From Archilochus colubris (lineage: Eukaryota; Chordata; Aves; Apodiformes; Trochilidae): 64,000 bases of DNA. Location: assembly GCA_023079485.1 (NCBI GenBank), contig CM041090.1:37536874-37600873 (forward strand), written 5' to 3'. Position 1 is the first letter of the stretch, and each line of letters opens with the position of its first letter. The position numbers were made by a program, and so were the translations under genes. Below, in pieces: positions 39,966-52,783 of this stretch. The notes below the pieces were generated by a model. It saw nothing but the letters and a program-made list of their open reading frames with translations, searched no databases and was not told where the DNA came from.

Positions 39966-42900
39966 CTGCCTGGAAAAGCCACACCAGAGCACAAAGGTGG
40001 ACAGGGAATTCCCCTGTAACTCCAATAGCCTGTCCAATAGCACCTCCAAAAAACTAACTCAGTGCCCCAGGTAAAGCACATTTCAAGCTCCTTCAAATTT
40101 TACTTCAGAAGGTCACTGCAGCAAGTCCCCAGCAGGGTGTTTGTGACCAGGAGACATGATAGACTGTACCAAGCTCCTTGGACAATACCAGGCCTAAAAA
40201 CAAGATGTTGCCATGACCATCTTAACTTGAATTTGATTGGCAGCAACAAAACTAAAGTGTGTGGCTTGGACTTAGGAACAGTCTCAGTGCCCAAGAACAT
40301 GGGGAAAAAAAAAGTTGTGTCAATCTGATCTCTCAGAGAGGGAAGGATTGGGGTTTAGAACATGGGGATGATCAAAGCTGTTCTCTCTTCTCCTGAACAG
40401 CTCCCTCTCAGCACTTCTCAAAGAGGCTTCACTTCTTCTTTACTGCCCACAGGCTACAAGGCCTGTGACAGGATGCTTGTTCATCTAACAAGCTTCTAGG
40501 AAGGCTTCTGCTGCCTTTCCAGCCTTCCTCATCTTCACCATGCTGGGCTCTGCCCGGGGTTGCCCTATGCTGTACTCACTTCATGAAAGTGAAGTGGCTG
40601 GTAGACAACCAGACTAATGCTGGAGATCCCCAGGAGGAACAATGACCAAGAATCTCCCCTTGGGGAACCATGACTGAGGGGTTCCAAAGACATACAATGA
40701 CACTCAGATATCATCTCTGGCACCAAGGAACCAAGGGGTGACTTAGCAGTCAGCCAGTTGCCATTGCTCAGTCCCACCACTTTTGCTAGTGGGTCCTCAC
40801 TTGAAAATTATTCCAGGTTAGTTCTAACACTTCTAGGAGGCAAAATACAGGATCACATCCCTAAACACCAGAGTGATCTATGACACTGGACCTGACCTGA
40901 CCATGATGCTGATCCTGGAAAAACTGTTTGAGCAACAGGAACAAGCAAAGATGTGGAGAAGCCTTTCCCTTCCATGACATCTGCCCACAGCTTTTAGAGG
41001 GGATGGAAAGGTTCGTGCCAGATAGCAGGGTGCCCTCGTAAAATGGGACCAGTTCAATGATTTGGTGCCCTGGAGTCCTTGGGCCAGTCCCCACACACTT
41101 CAGTAGCAGTCTTGTTAGCTATTATCTTAGAAGGACGCTTGTTATAGAAAATCATGACCCTCTGCCAAGTGTCTCACTATTTTTGGAACAACACAGGCAG
41201 GCTCTGTGCCTCAGCAACTGGGAGCAGAGCCCCAGGGAAAGCAAATCCATATAATGATCAGGCTAGCTGGGACAGTGCTGGAAATGGCATTGCCTGGGGG
41301 ACAGACCCCTGGAAGCACCCCAGTGGCTGTGAGAAAAGGGATAAGGGCAATAAACATAAAACCCAGAAGCTATTTGGCACTATTTGCATGGGAAGCTGAT
41401 CTCCCCCAGCCCTTTTCTTTCCCATGCATACAACTAGAGACAAAAGGATTTAGAAGCAAACCACCTGTGCAGGAAGGATGGCTCCACAATTCCAAAGAAG
41501 ACAGGGCTTTTTTACTGCACTCAGTTTAATTAAAACATGCCAGGATCCATATTCCCCACAATTAAATTACTGATTTAGCTATTTATATGTACATATAGGC
41601 TCTTTCACCCATTCTAGGACAGTATTGTTGAGGTGTTGGATGACATCAGTATCAGATAAAAGGAAAAGAGCACTTTTTGGCACTTCTGACCCCTAATGCA
41701 GGATCCATGATTATTCACAGGTCAGCCCCAGCACCTGCCAGCAATTTACATATTACTGCAGTGGGAGAATTATCCTGACAGAAAAGAATTATTCTAAGGT
41801 CCTAAAAAAAAAAAAAAAGCAGAGATAAATGACTGAGACAACATGGAAAGTCCCCAAAGCAAAGCTTTCAATTTAAAATAAAAAATAATTAAAAAAACAG
41901 ATGGTGGTAAAAAAGGAAGACCTCACACAGATGCAGCTCGAGTAAGACTTAAACTGCCTCCCTTGCAACGGTGCTAAAGGACTCCTTCCTTGCCTTTCAC
42001 AGAAAAGGAATCTGGAGGTGCAAGTCCAGAATTGCCCAGTCCAGTGCTGGGCACACACACACGGCCACATCCAGGCCCTGCCAGCCTGCTGGGCTGCTGA
42101 GATTTCCTCTTTAGGTTCTGAAAACTGTCACCCATACGAGGCAGAGACAACCCTTGCAGCTCCCACCATCTAGTGGCTGCAATATTTCTGTGTGATGGGG
42201 CCAGGAGGCTGTTTGGAGGCCAGGCAGCCACAGCCCACCTTAGGCAAATGAAGCAGCCCTTGCTAGTGAGCATCACGCACACTGCAGAGGAGACGAAATT
42301 AGGGTCACACTGAGCAGCAGAGGCAGCACAAGAGAAGAGAAAACCTTCCTGCAAACCCATCAGCAGCTAACGTAAGCCCAGAAAACCCTCAGCTAGCTTT
42401 AAAACAGGTGAGCAAAAGTAGCAGAGGTAAAGATGAACTAAGGCAATGCACTGCTGCTCTGGTACTTGTGCCAGCTCAGCTAAGGCTCAGTTACTAGCAC
42501 TACATGACATCACATATGTGCCACACAGATGTGCCCGAGGCTGTTTAGGTCAGCCCCAGGCTGCCTAAGTCAGGAGAAGATTTTCCTGGTTTGGGTGGAA
42601 TATTATAGAAGAGTCAGGATTCAGAAGGCTCTAGATCCAGCCAAACCCTCAAAGCCTATGAGTCCTCTAACTGCTGCAGCGTTTCAGGCTCTTCCAAGGC
42701 TCTTCCTTTCCAGGATCCACAGTTTCCTCTTGAACTGCTTGAGGGTGGGGAGGGGGTGGCTTCTAATTGAGCACCCTTATTCCAGGTGCAGCTCACCAGT
42801 GCCAAGCAGAGGGCAGGATGACTGAAGCAGCCCAGTGCATAATTTTACTTACATGCAATGAGACTGCACTGCTGGCTCCTCCTGAACTTGGCACCTACAA

Positions 42901-45561
42901 TAAGCCCCAGGTACCTTCCAGCTTGGCTGCTACCCTGTCAGCTACTTCCAGCCTCTCTTGATGCATTGTATGAGATCAAGCTCTGATTTTGCTTTAACAA
43001 ATGATGAGACCTCAAAATGGCTAGTTCTTGAAAAATTCCTAAAGGCAGGTCCAGTTGATCATCACTTAGCCAGGATCTCTATGGAAAGCTGGAATCGTGC
43101 TTTGTTTTTTTATAACATGAACTGTTAATACCACATTTTCAGAGTTTGGGCTGTAACTGTGATAGTTGTGATGTGACTTCCATGTGACACCAAGTGAAAC
43201 TGGGTACTGTTTTGTGTAACCCTTCTCCCAAATCCAAGCACAAGAAAGTGCTTTGGTATTTTTAAATATGGCTGCAGGCTGACATTTTGAATACATGGTT
43301 ACTGCTTTATTTTAACATATATATATTCTTTTCTTCAAAGTTCATGTTAATGAAGGGGGCAATCCAACACCATGTAAAGAACAAGCAGAAACCCTAAGTA
43401 CTGTATCAGCTCAGTTGAGCCCTCCTGGAAGGATTCTGTCCAATGAATACCCTTCTTTTGAAATCATTTCTCTGTTATAACAAAGGGATTTAATTATGAT
43501 TTTATAAGCAATTTACATCTGGTTGTACTGGATTGAGGTGGGTGTCACCGAGTGCAGAATGTGGACAAAATATGCAATGAACCATATTAGTCTGAAATCT
43601 ACTTTTGTAAATGCTTCCCTTTTGGGTCTTGTTATTGGAAGTATTTTTCTGTTACTGACAATCCAGACAGTGTAGCAAAGGAGGATCCAAAGAAAAGAGG
43701 AACCTGGGGGAGACTGCATATAGCAGTGTCCTACTACAGGAAGCATCAGTCCCTTGGCACCCCTTCAGAAACTGACCAGCTCTGTGTTCAAGGCAGCAAG
43801 GGCTTTGGGCTTCTTTCCTCCACTCCTCTGACAAGAAGCTGGTCCAGAAATTCCTGTTCCAGGCTGCTTTACTGTTTAGCAACCTCCTTTTCATTTCCAG
43901 CCTAACTGTATCCATAGCCAGTCTAGACTCATTTAATCTTTGCCAGCATCCTGACAGCTTTGTTTCCCTCCTCGATGTTCAACATCTGCAGACATCAATC
44001 AGATCCTCTTTTTGCTTTCAGTTTGCTAGTCTAAACAGGCTGAGTTCTTCCCTTTTTTCCCCTTTGCAAAAGACCCAGCAATTACTTCATCAACCCAGAA
44101 GACCTTGTCAGCACCCACAGCAGATTGCATTCATTTTTTTGAACATGACGGATGGTAGTAGCACAATGACCTTAAATCTTCCCTGAATCCATGGGAAATA
44201 CTCTACACAACCCAGGAGCACACTTGCCATTTTCACATCTACATTGCAATTCAGTGAGAAAAGCCATAGCAAAGAGCATAGCAATGAGTTGCAAGAACCA
44301 CTGCTATCCCACATCTGACATCAAACAACACACATCAATACTGGACTTTCCTGATTTTTTTTTACATTAGAACTTCAGGAAAACAATTAAAATCAGGGGC
44401 TATTGTCTTCATATTATGACATAAAAGAGGAGTTTCCTTGGTTACTAGTGACAACAGTGAGCTTGATGTTTTGTTTCTGCTATACAGCACAGCTGTTCTG
44501 TGAACAACTTGAGCTATATACTGAAAAAAACCCAAAAAACAAGAAACCACACACACCAACAAACCATCTCATTTCTATTATATGAGTCTACTCAAGAGCT
44601 CCACCCAAAATGAGCACAGTTGTTAAGCTCCATAGCTGGCTGTTGCATCACCCCAGTGAGAAGAGAAACTGGTGGGTGGTAGGATGCATTTGTCTGCTGC
44701 TTCCCCTCTGACCTCCCTAGAACTAGGATTTTGGGTTAATGTAGGAGGAGTGAAGTCACAATTAAAATGGCAAATTTCTCCTGCCTCTTCTAGGGGGCAA
44801 ACAAACTCTGTCACCATTTAACCGTGTACAAAAAGCAACTGGAAAGGAACCCAGACAGTCTGGAAGAGCTACGCTGCAGAAAATGCTTTGGTCCTAATAA
44901 CAGCTCAGCTCAGGGACTCCCAAACTTTTTCTGGGACACTGCTGTAGCCATCGCCTTCCTTCATCAAAGCCCCTCCTCTTCCCCCCCCCCATCAGCAAAA
45001 ACCTTCTACCCACATGCACACCAGAGGAGTCCCTAAGCTGTGTGCAGCATGTATGTCATCCTCCATTGAGGTACCCACACAAAAAGAGACAACGATGCCA
45101 CCATTTGTCTTATCCACACAAGAAGAAATACCAGCTGAATATGGATCTGATTCAGTGTCCACCCGTCTCAATAAGATCCTTTCCACTAATCCCAGAAGGA
45201 TCCTCCATTCACTTCTGAGCACTATACAAGGGCTGATAGAGACAGGAGGCTACCCCTGCTCTTCCAAGTACAATTCACTGAGTTTGCAGATAATTCAAAT
45301 GCAAGTACAGTCCTGTTAAAATTCAGGTACCAAGACAGCAGAGCCTGAGGTCCCACAGCAATAGGAGGAGGCTGCAAGTCTTAAGACATTTGCACATATG
45401 GGATTGGGAACATTCAATGGCACAGAGATGCTTCTAGGAAGATACAAAGAAAGCCTTCCCTGTTATTAGTATTTTGTTAGGGAGCTTACAACAAGCCAGG
45501 ACTTTATTTACCAAATGCCCAGCAGATGTTTAAGGTAGAATATAGCAGAGTGCTTTGTTCA

Positions 45562-45846
<285 letters not shown>

Positions 45847-46501
45847 CTAAACAAAACAGGAAGGTGAGTCCCAAGAGCTGAGCCCAGCAAAGCTTTCTGA
45901 CATTAGAAAGGGTCAGTTATCCCATGACCAGGCTTGTGGATGCAAGCAACTCAGCCTGTCAGTAAGGACATCAGTGTACAATCAGTGAGAGAGGCTGCTG
46001 TCTGCAGAAGGCCTCTCTGGATGGAAATGCCTGCATACATTGCTCCAACATCTCACTGGTGGAAGCTCATCCAGGGCAAACCCCCTGAACAGTGCCATCC
46101 ATCTCATTTCCCTTCTCAGTTATCAGATTCAAATGCACTGTTTCATATTGGCTTTATGGCAAAGCAGAGAAACGAAACCCCCATCTCACTGCCTTTGAAA
46201 CCACTGCCTTGTTTCCTTTAAAGGAGAAGTCTTTACATGCTCCAAGAAATGCTGCCCAAACGGGTGCTAATGCACACACTTGCAGTTTCTGGTATGAGCC
46301 CTGGCATGCAGCTCTTCCCTTGGTTGCTTGCCTTCTTCTTTTTTGCAATATCAGTTCTTCACTTTGCTGTCAACTTTTTTTTTTTCTCTTCCCTTTTCTG
46401 CCTGATCTCTCCGATCAACATAATGAAATAACATCATCTACCTTAAAACTTCTCCTATGAGTAACATGGTTTTCTCCAAGAGAGCCATGAGTAACATTCA
46501 C
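45847..46501 (-). other. PRKCH intron of 655 bp
   Basis: The shortest intron seen, between the glycine-loop exon and the N-lobe exon; donor gtgaat, acceptor tttag. There is an A-rich run on the transcript strand (T run on plus near 46376-46385). Nothing else stands out. Confidence 0.92.
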
Positions 46502-46645
46502 CTTTCCAAAACTGCCTTTTCCCAGCACACGAAGGAAGGTTAAGTCTTGGATTCCCAGTTTGCTTGCTGAGCTCTCACTAACGTTGTTGCCATCTTTCAG
46601 GCTGCCTTTCCCCTGATGTCTCAAAGTAGATCTTGAAACCAGTTT
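46502..46645 (-). CDS. PRKCH: PRKCH exon: V3 hinge and kinase glycine-rich loop
   Basis: A 144-nt exon of 48 codons in phase 0 on both sides. It begins KLVSRSTLRHQGKGSLKDGN and ends FLRVLGKGSFGK. The first 30 or so residues are the flexible V3 hinge between the regulatory and catalytic halves and the most diverged part of the gene here: the Ser/Asn-rich run NNVSESSASKLGIQDL differs clearly from the human hinge. LGKGSFGK, completed by Val in the next exon, is the ATP-binding glycine loop (GxGxxG). Borders are tctacag at the 5' side and AAG|gtgaat at the 3' side. Confidence 0.97.
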
Positions 46646-48427
46646 CTGTAGAGGAAAGTAAAGAAGTATCAGTCTGCATAGAAATTAAGACTTTTGACTC
46701 AGAAGTGTACACAGCCTGCAGAAATCCAAGTCTCCTAACACCAAAGTAAGGAGAACTGCACCATTTCTGCCATATCTGAAGTGCTGGCGAGATGTAGAAC
46801 CCAAGCAGGTTTCATATGAATCTCTTAGGTTTCTACCTGATTTTAAGACACCTAAGGCTCAGTTCAGTGGGTCCTAAACTTCAAAGTACTTTTCTTTCCT
46901 ACACCCAGGCTGCTGGCTTCCTCCACTGCTGTAAATTCAATGAATGAAATGCTGCTCATTCCCATGTCAGCAGTGAGGGGTCTGCATTTTTAGGAACTGT
47001 ACCAGTATTAGCACACATTTCTAGAGCTTGTGGTTTACAAAGATTAAGTCAACATCTGGTGCTCTCTGCTCGTAGCTCTCCAGGTATGAGTATGCAGAGA
47101 AGCCACCAATACTTTTTATTCAGCCTGAACAAAGTCACACGGACTTCTTGAGCTCCATCTTGTGTCTACTTTAATGTAAAGCAAAAGTCTTCTTGCAGGG
47201 CAGGCTTGTCTGACTGCCACAGAAAAGGCAACAGCACCCAGCAAAACTCCCAAGAGATTTCAGCTTGCAGCACAGCCTGAGCACCTACCTAGAGCCTTTC
47301 ACTCACAGATAATGAGAAGAGATTGTTAAACACCAAGCACAGATTTTTGTTTTCCTGGTTTCATCCCCTTTTGATGTGCAGACTAAGCAAACAACAGGTG
47401 CTAACAAGTGCTTATCTTTACAGACCTGAGAAGGGAGTGTGAGACTTGTGTTTCCCAGGACAACTCTCCCCCTGAACTGCTACAGCATGAAGAGCAAAAA
47501 TCAGAGTCTCCTTAGCTACAAGCATACTGAAATCAAAGGGGTCAGCAAAGCCTAATAAGCAGGTTAGGATACAGTATCACATGCCCAACTAATGTTGCTG
47601 ATTAACTCTATGACAAGATTTACCAGGTCTGGCAGTTATGTTTTGGGTTTTAATAGTTTCTTTTTCATCAAATAAAATTAAACAGACAAACACGTTATTA
47701 TGGGTTATTGTAGCATCAAGCAAACTCACTTTTAAAAGCTGCTAGCCAAGGAAATGTGATGAAAACTTTTGTCAGATGACAGCTCTGATTTCCAAGCCCT
47801 TTATGGGAATTTTCAGTTAATCTCTTAGAGTGTGTTTTAAACACTCTGCATAGAAACATATTCAACAGTTGGATTTTTAGGATGCTTTAAATACTGACAA
47901 GCAGAAATTGTACATGTATGTCCCAATACTGGCAGCAAGCTCACTAGAACCCTGGCTTGGACAGCAAACACCAGAGATGAAGTTGTTCTGACAAGGACAC
48001 TAAATTTTAGCTGGGTAAACTGTAGTAAAAGGAGAAATGTTTTCCCCAAAATGACTCAGGAAAAACAGTAACAAAGTGGAGAAGATAACCTTGGCCTTTG
48101 CTTGACCACTCATTAGTTTGGGGTCTTATTCTCTTCTCATTCATGCCAAACAGATAAGAGTCCATTAAGTTCCACCACAGTGAAACACAAGCAGACAGCA
48201 AAGCAACACCTATAGATTAAAGTCTCCATCAGTGTAAACCTGGAAAAATCCATTTTCCCAGTGAAGTCCTTACCACAAGGCACAGACAGTAGCAATCTAC
48301 TCACATAGTCCACCACCCAAAGCCTTAACTGAAGTCTGACGTCTCCTGCACCTATATAGACTCAGCTGCAAATATTTTCAATAGAGGAGAAGGAAAAAAA
48401 AAAACAAACCAAACCAAAACCACTCAC
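46646..48427 (-). other. PRKCH intron of 1,782 bp
   Basis: Intron between the C1B-end exon (donor gtgagtgg) and the V3 hinge exon (acceptor tctacag). It begins on the transcript strand with a G/T mixture that passes into an 11-nt U run. The remainder shows no repeat or exon I can identify. Confidence 0.9.
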
Positions 48428-48555
48428 CGAATTTGGGGAAATGCTTCCTGGCTGCAGACCCATGCATGCCAAGGTTTTGGCAAGCTCTGCTGAGTTCACC
48501 CCACAGTTGGGTGCCACGTTCGCTTGGCATCGGATGTGGACGTTCATTTTACAGA
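48428..48555 (-). CDS. PRKCH: PRKCH exon: end of C1B and start of V3 linker
   Basis: A 128-nt exon with 2 nt of the Ile codon and 42 codons, ending in phase 0. It encodes [20 protein letters not shown] and then [20 protein letters not shown] with a final Asn-Ser. It supplies the last C1B ligands: Cys of ICKM, His of NVHIR, Cys of IRCQ and Cys of PNCG, so both C1 fingers are intact. MGLQPG is distinctive for eta. A cysteine sits in KTLACMG where human has glycine (human position 308, recalled). The acceptor is ctgacag and the donor TCG|gtgagtgg. The donor is followed within 20 nt by a strongly U-rich intronic stretch on the transcript strand. Confidence 0.97.
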
Positions 48556-49467
48556 CTGTCAGGGGGGATGGTGGGGATAGAAAGGGAATGCAGAATAAGA
48601 ATTAAAATAAAGTGGAGGGATTTACTGCTGAGAAATAATTTAGCAAATCTGCTTCAGGATCTGGATCTACCTTTTGTCTTTAAACTTTACCACTGACCTT
48701 AGCAGAAACAAAATGAGGACTCTCTTAAGAGAATAAACTCCTGAAAATCAAGAATAGACCTCAAACCCTCCAGGCAGGGTGCCAAATTGCCTGAAGCTAC
48801 TGATAAGCACATGTTTGTCAGGTATATAAATACCAGTGCAGCTATGTCTAATTAAGATTTATAATGCCAAAGAATTTACAACAAACTTCCCCTGCTTTTG
48901 CAGGTATCTAATCTTAAAGGTATTTTGTTCAATGGGAAACTAAAATCTTTCTTGCTTTCCTTCCTGGATGCACATACACCCTCTGGTGGGAGATGCAGGT
49001 ACATGAAAACTGTTTGTTACCCATATGATTTTGCAGTCTGAATAACTGAAACAAAAATATAATACCAGGTCATGCTTCACCATCCATCATCCATCAGCAG
49101 TGTGACAGACAAGGTAGTCAACCTAAAGCTGTGACCTTTTTTTCTCCTCAGGTGCCTTTACATTTGTCTTATCTCATTAGCTGTGAAAATGCCTTCAGGT
49201 AAATGGAAAACTGAATGCAGGAAGCAGCAATACCCAGGACTACTTTCAACAAAACCAGTTAAACAAAGCTGTGCTCAGAGTGCAAAGTAAAGTCCTTCAG
49301 GAAGACTGAGATTAAAAACTAGATCAGCATTTTTGTTATTTCTCACAAAGATGCCTATTCATTGCTCAGCTTTCTCTTGAAGGTTGCACAAATCAAGCCT
49401 ACACAGTGCATCAAGAGTTTTAAAATATATCTATTTTGTGAAAAGTCTACAGTAAGAGGCTGCTCAC
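48556..49467 (-). other. PRKCH intron of 912 bp
   Basis: Intron splitting C1B, with donor gtgagc and acceptor ctgacag. No repeat is recognised. A short CATC-type repetition occurs near 49081-49096. Confidence 0.9.
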
Positions 49468-49597
49468 TTTTACACTGTAGTCCCTGTCGCATGATTCCCC
49501 AGAGCAAGGAACCACAGTGGTCACAGAAAGTTGGGACTTTGTAGTTGTGGACGCTGAATTTATGAGGGATGTTGATTCCAAACCTCTGTTCAGTCAC
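49468..49597 (-). CDS. PRKCH: PRKCH exon: first part of C1B
   Basis: A 130-nt exon with 43 codons plus 1 nt of the next Ile codon. It begins [20 protein letters not shown] and runs to [11 protein letters not shown]1B is the second diacylglycerol/phorbol-ester-binding zinc finger and anchors the active kinase at membranes. His of PHKF, Cys of TFCDHC and Cys of LQCK are zinc ligands. The Trp in SLLWG is at the position whose Trp, instead of Tyr, marks the high diacylglycerol affinity of novel PKCs. The start VTEQ replaces human IAEQ; the rest is almost unchanged. Borders are acttcag at the 5' side and AAA A|gtgagc at the 3' side. Confidence 0.97.
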
Positions 49598-51201
49598 CTG
49601 AAGTACCAAAAGAAGAACACAGATTTAAAATTCAAACACATACAAATAACCTCATGTTCATGTGTTTAAGTGCAAAACTCTGAAAATAATTCTAACTCAG
49701 AAAACATCCCAATCCAGCACCTCGCTGAGGTTTACTGCACGTGAGCACTGGGTGACCAACCTCACCTGCCACGAGCCTCCTCTGGTTTCCTGGCCAGTCA
49801 GGTTGATCTAACTAACAAAGTAGATTTTTAAAAGGGATGCCAAGTCAATCCTAAATTGTTCAATCTAAGTTAGAAGTGTGGATTACCTCATCACAAACTT
49901 ACCACACTGAAGTGCCACATAGAAATTATGTTAGCAACAGCATTTTGTAACTAACCAGTTTTCAAAATATTAACTTGCACACTATATACAAGAATATAAC
50001 TTTAGATCAAACTGTTTCATTTAATATAGAACATTTTTCCAGCTCCTCCTAAAACTCTCATTTGTCTTCTCACCCTCTTTGTTATAAACAGCCTTTCATT
50101 TCACATCCACATTTTGCTTCCATCACTTGCTCTCATCCCCTTTTTAACCTTGTTCTTTTCCAACTGTGAATCATGCAGGTCTCAAAGACACCTTAGAAAA
50201 CATTAGAACAGCTGAAGAAATGCATCCCCATTCAACTTCTTCATTGCTTTCACAAAGAGAAGTCAAAGGTGAGGCTGAAACAATGAATCTGAGTGGTTCC
50301 TCCTCACCTCTGTCTCCTTTTACAGTTGCTCAGAGGTGTTATAAACTCTTCCTAATCCTTAAAAAAGGGGTGAGAAGACTCACCATTTAACTTTCACTTT
50401 AGCCTTAACTTCACTTCAGCCTTAAGCATTTTAACTTATTTTCATCTGGTTTGGCATGCGTCCTTTTAAGAAGTTTAGCTCAGCAGTTGGAAAGCAAGAA
50501 ATAACAAGCAAAAGCCAACTCTTTATCTGCACTGGAAAGAAAGTTTCTGCATGCCATACAATACAGAGCTATCTCCTGATTAAAAATATTTCCACTGAAT
50601 TTTCCTCAAATGGTTATTAAATAATTTCCAGTTGCTGAAATGAGACATGCAATGTACAGGGCAGTTTTAGGTGGGGATGTTACTCCTGCCAAATACAGCC
50701 CAAAAGAAAACCTTCAGAAACACCAGTTATGCAAGGGTTCTTTATTGCAACATAAATAATTTCATAGAGTAAAGGTGTGAAGCAATGACTAAATGGGCAC
50801 TTTAAATTACCAGAAAAGAAAAATAAAAAAAAAAAGAGGAATAACAATGACCAGTGATTAGATTTTGAAGCCAGAGGAATCCACATTAAGGACTGGGCAC
50901 CAAATTTTGATGACAACGCCGTTAATCATGAAAGATAATTACCAAGGAAAACAGTGGATTTGCTTTTTTTATGTTTTCCAATGCAGACACTATGCCTTCC
51001 TGAACTATCTGCTAGTTCAATGAGTTACTGGGATTAATAGAAGAACAAACAGATGCTATTGCATAGCCTTTATGCATGTCCCTATAAATCTAAGAATTAA
51101 GATAACACAGAGTAAATTCTATTACAGGACAATGTCCAACAGTCCAGAAAGCCTCATGATTCATCAATAATGTTCACCCAAAATAACCCCTGTGACTTTA
51201 C
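49598..51201 (-). other. PRKCH intron of 1,604 bp
   Basis: Intron between the C1A-end exon (donor gtaaag) and the C1B exon (acceptor acttcag). It is AT-rich, with an A run near 50820-50836. I see no mobile element or RNA gene. Confidence 0.9.
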
Positions 51202-51290
51202 CTTGAGATCGTTCTTGTTGGTGTTGTTTTGGCACGTGCAAGCTGTAACGATGAGATGATGGCAACGCTTGTGTACAACACAGGTGCACA
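51202..51290 (-). CDS. PRKCH: PRKCH exon: end of C1A and C1A-C1B linker
   Basis: An 89-nt exon with 2 nt of the Val codon and 29 codons, ending in phase 0. It encodes CTCVVHKRCHHLIVTACTC followed by a linker QNNTNKNDLK. It supplies the remaining C1A zinc ligands: Cys of CTC, His of VHKR, Cys of RCHH and Cys of TACTC. With the two upstream exons this completes H-X12-C-X2-C-X14-C-X2-C-X4-H-X2-C-X7-C, the C1 consensus. The C1A core is nearly identical to mammalian PKC eta, while the linker differs at several residues (NTNKNDLK here, INKVDSK in human as recalled). Borders are tttcccag on the 5' side and AAG|gtaaag on the 3' side. Confidence 0.96.
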
Positions 51291-52748
51291 CTGGGAAATA
51301 AAAGAGGAATGTTGAAAAGAGCTGTTGGAAGACTCAAAACACATCAACCCATCAGCTGGGTTCTTCAAGGCTCAGCTATATCATCGAGACACAGTAAAGA
51401 GATGAGAAATAACCAGTGGCTTGAAATTTCCCTACTCTTATAGCAGATCTGGAGATGTATCTCCAAATCCATTCCAAAAGAAATTCTGCACTGGATCAGT
51501 CATTCATACAACCTTGAAAACAGTTGCCTATATAAAATACAGGTGATGCTCACAGAAACAACTGTATACCTTCACAAATGAACTAAAAAAAAAGTGCTGT
51601 TGGAATTATTTAGCAACGAGTATTTCTCTCAACACACACAAACAACATTGGAGAGGTCTAAGATATCAAAAAGCCACCCCTACATCTCAGTGCCTCCTTC
51701 TGTGGATACCCAAGTGAACCCTGCCCAGGTCAATCTGTCATTAAGGCTCAGTGCAATGTTTGGAGCTGGACAACAGTGGCTGGGCTAATTAGCAAGTCCA
51801 TCAAGGGACATAATCAGCCCCTAAAGCAAAGTTGGATTCTCTCCAGGTCTGAAGCTGGCTTGGCTGGAATGAACTTGGATTCCTCCCCCAGTGTGCACAG
51901 CAGACACCATCAAGGGCCACAGCTACGGCTGACCTGAGATTTCTGTAATGGAAACTGCATGTTGCAGAGGTGCTGCTGGGTTCTGTTTGTTGCCAACTCA
52001 AGCTTGCACTGATAAGGGTCTATCAATAACATTCACTTTCACCCAGAAACTTTATGCAGGGGATCCACTTTGTTTACTTGTAGCTTCCTCTCACATGAGG
52101 ACACCAGTGCCCTGTGACATTGCACAAGGAACAGGCTGTGTTAGAAAGCTATACCAGTGACCAGACATCCAAGTAATACAATAAAAATAAATAAATTAAA
52201 CCTTACAATAGAAAAAGGGAGAAGAAGAACAATAATTAAATGCAAACAAACATCACATACACCTGTACAGGCATCCAGGTAAAACATGCATTCAGACAGA
52301 TGTACTGTGCCAGCCCACAGAGCTGTCCTTTAAAGAGGTCACATCCCCAAATTCTAATTTGTTAAAGGAGAAAGGACTAGAGGGTGGCCACTCCAGCAGG
52401 ATAATTTGTGTCCCAATACCAGCTTACCACTGTCCTCAAGGGACACTGGATCTCTCAAGCCCAGCTGGGTGTTGTATCTATTTAGCAACCCAGTGGGCCT
52501 GCAGAGGAGGAAAAGGGGGTGAAACAGGGCAACCAGACCCCTTGGTGTGTGCATGCATGTGGGTGTTTGTGTGCCTGCAAAGCTATCAGCCCCACAGCTG
52601 CTTAAATACAAAGTTTTGGCTGACTGGGGAGGAAGAGGAGTGGTGAATTCAGAGAAGCTTGTAAGCATGGGATGTCCCAGCAGCAGAGGAGACAGCTCCT
52701 GAGACAGCACATCCAAGACACACACGGTGCAGGAGCAGAGCACCTTAC
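51291..52748 (-). other. PRKCH intron of 1,458 bp
   Basis: Intron between the 35-nt mini-exon (donor gtaagg) and the C1A-end exon (acceptor tttcccag). There is an AT-rich patch near 52175-52250. No repeat family is recognised. Confidence 0.9.
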
Positions 52749-52783
52749 CTTGGCACTGGTATCCCTGCTTCCCAAACACGCCC
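52749..52783 (-). CDS. PRKCH: PRKCH 35-nt mini-exon inside C1A
   Basis: The exon is 1 + 33 + 1 nt and encodes GVFGKQGYQCQ. Its first G completes the Trp codon begun by the upstream exon (FIW|GVF) and its last G starts the Val codon of the next (CQ|VCTC). The residues form the loop between the second and third zinc-ligand pairs of C1A and supply one of the Cys ligands (QCQ). Splice sites are tgcacag before and gtaagg after it. Recognition rests on exact phase fit on both sides and identity with the PKC eta family text. At 35 nt it is too short to find by reading-frame length, and skipping it would shift the frame. Confidence 0.95.

Noticed and set aside
43930..44065. Possible old CR1 remnant on minus
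   Set aside because: A few blocks (ctaaacaggctgagttcttc) resemble CR1 but without a clear 3' end or extended match.
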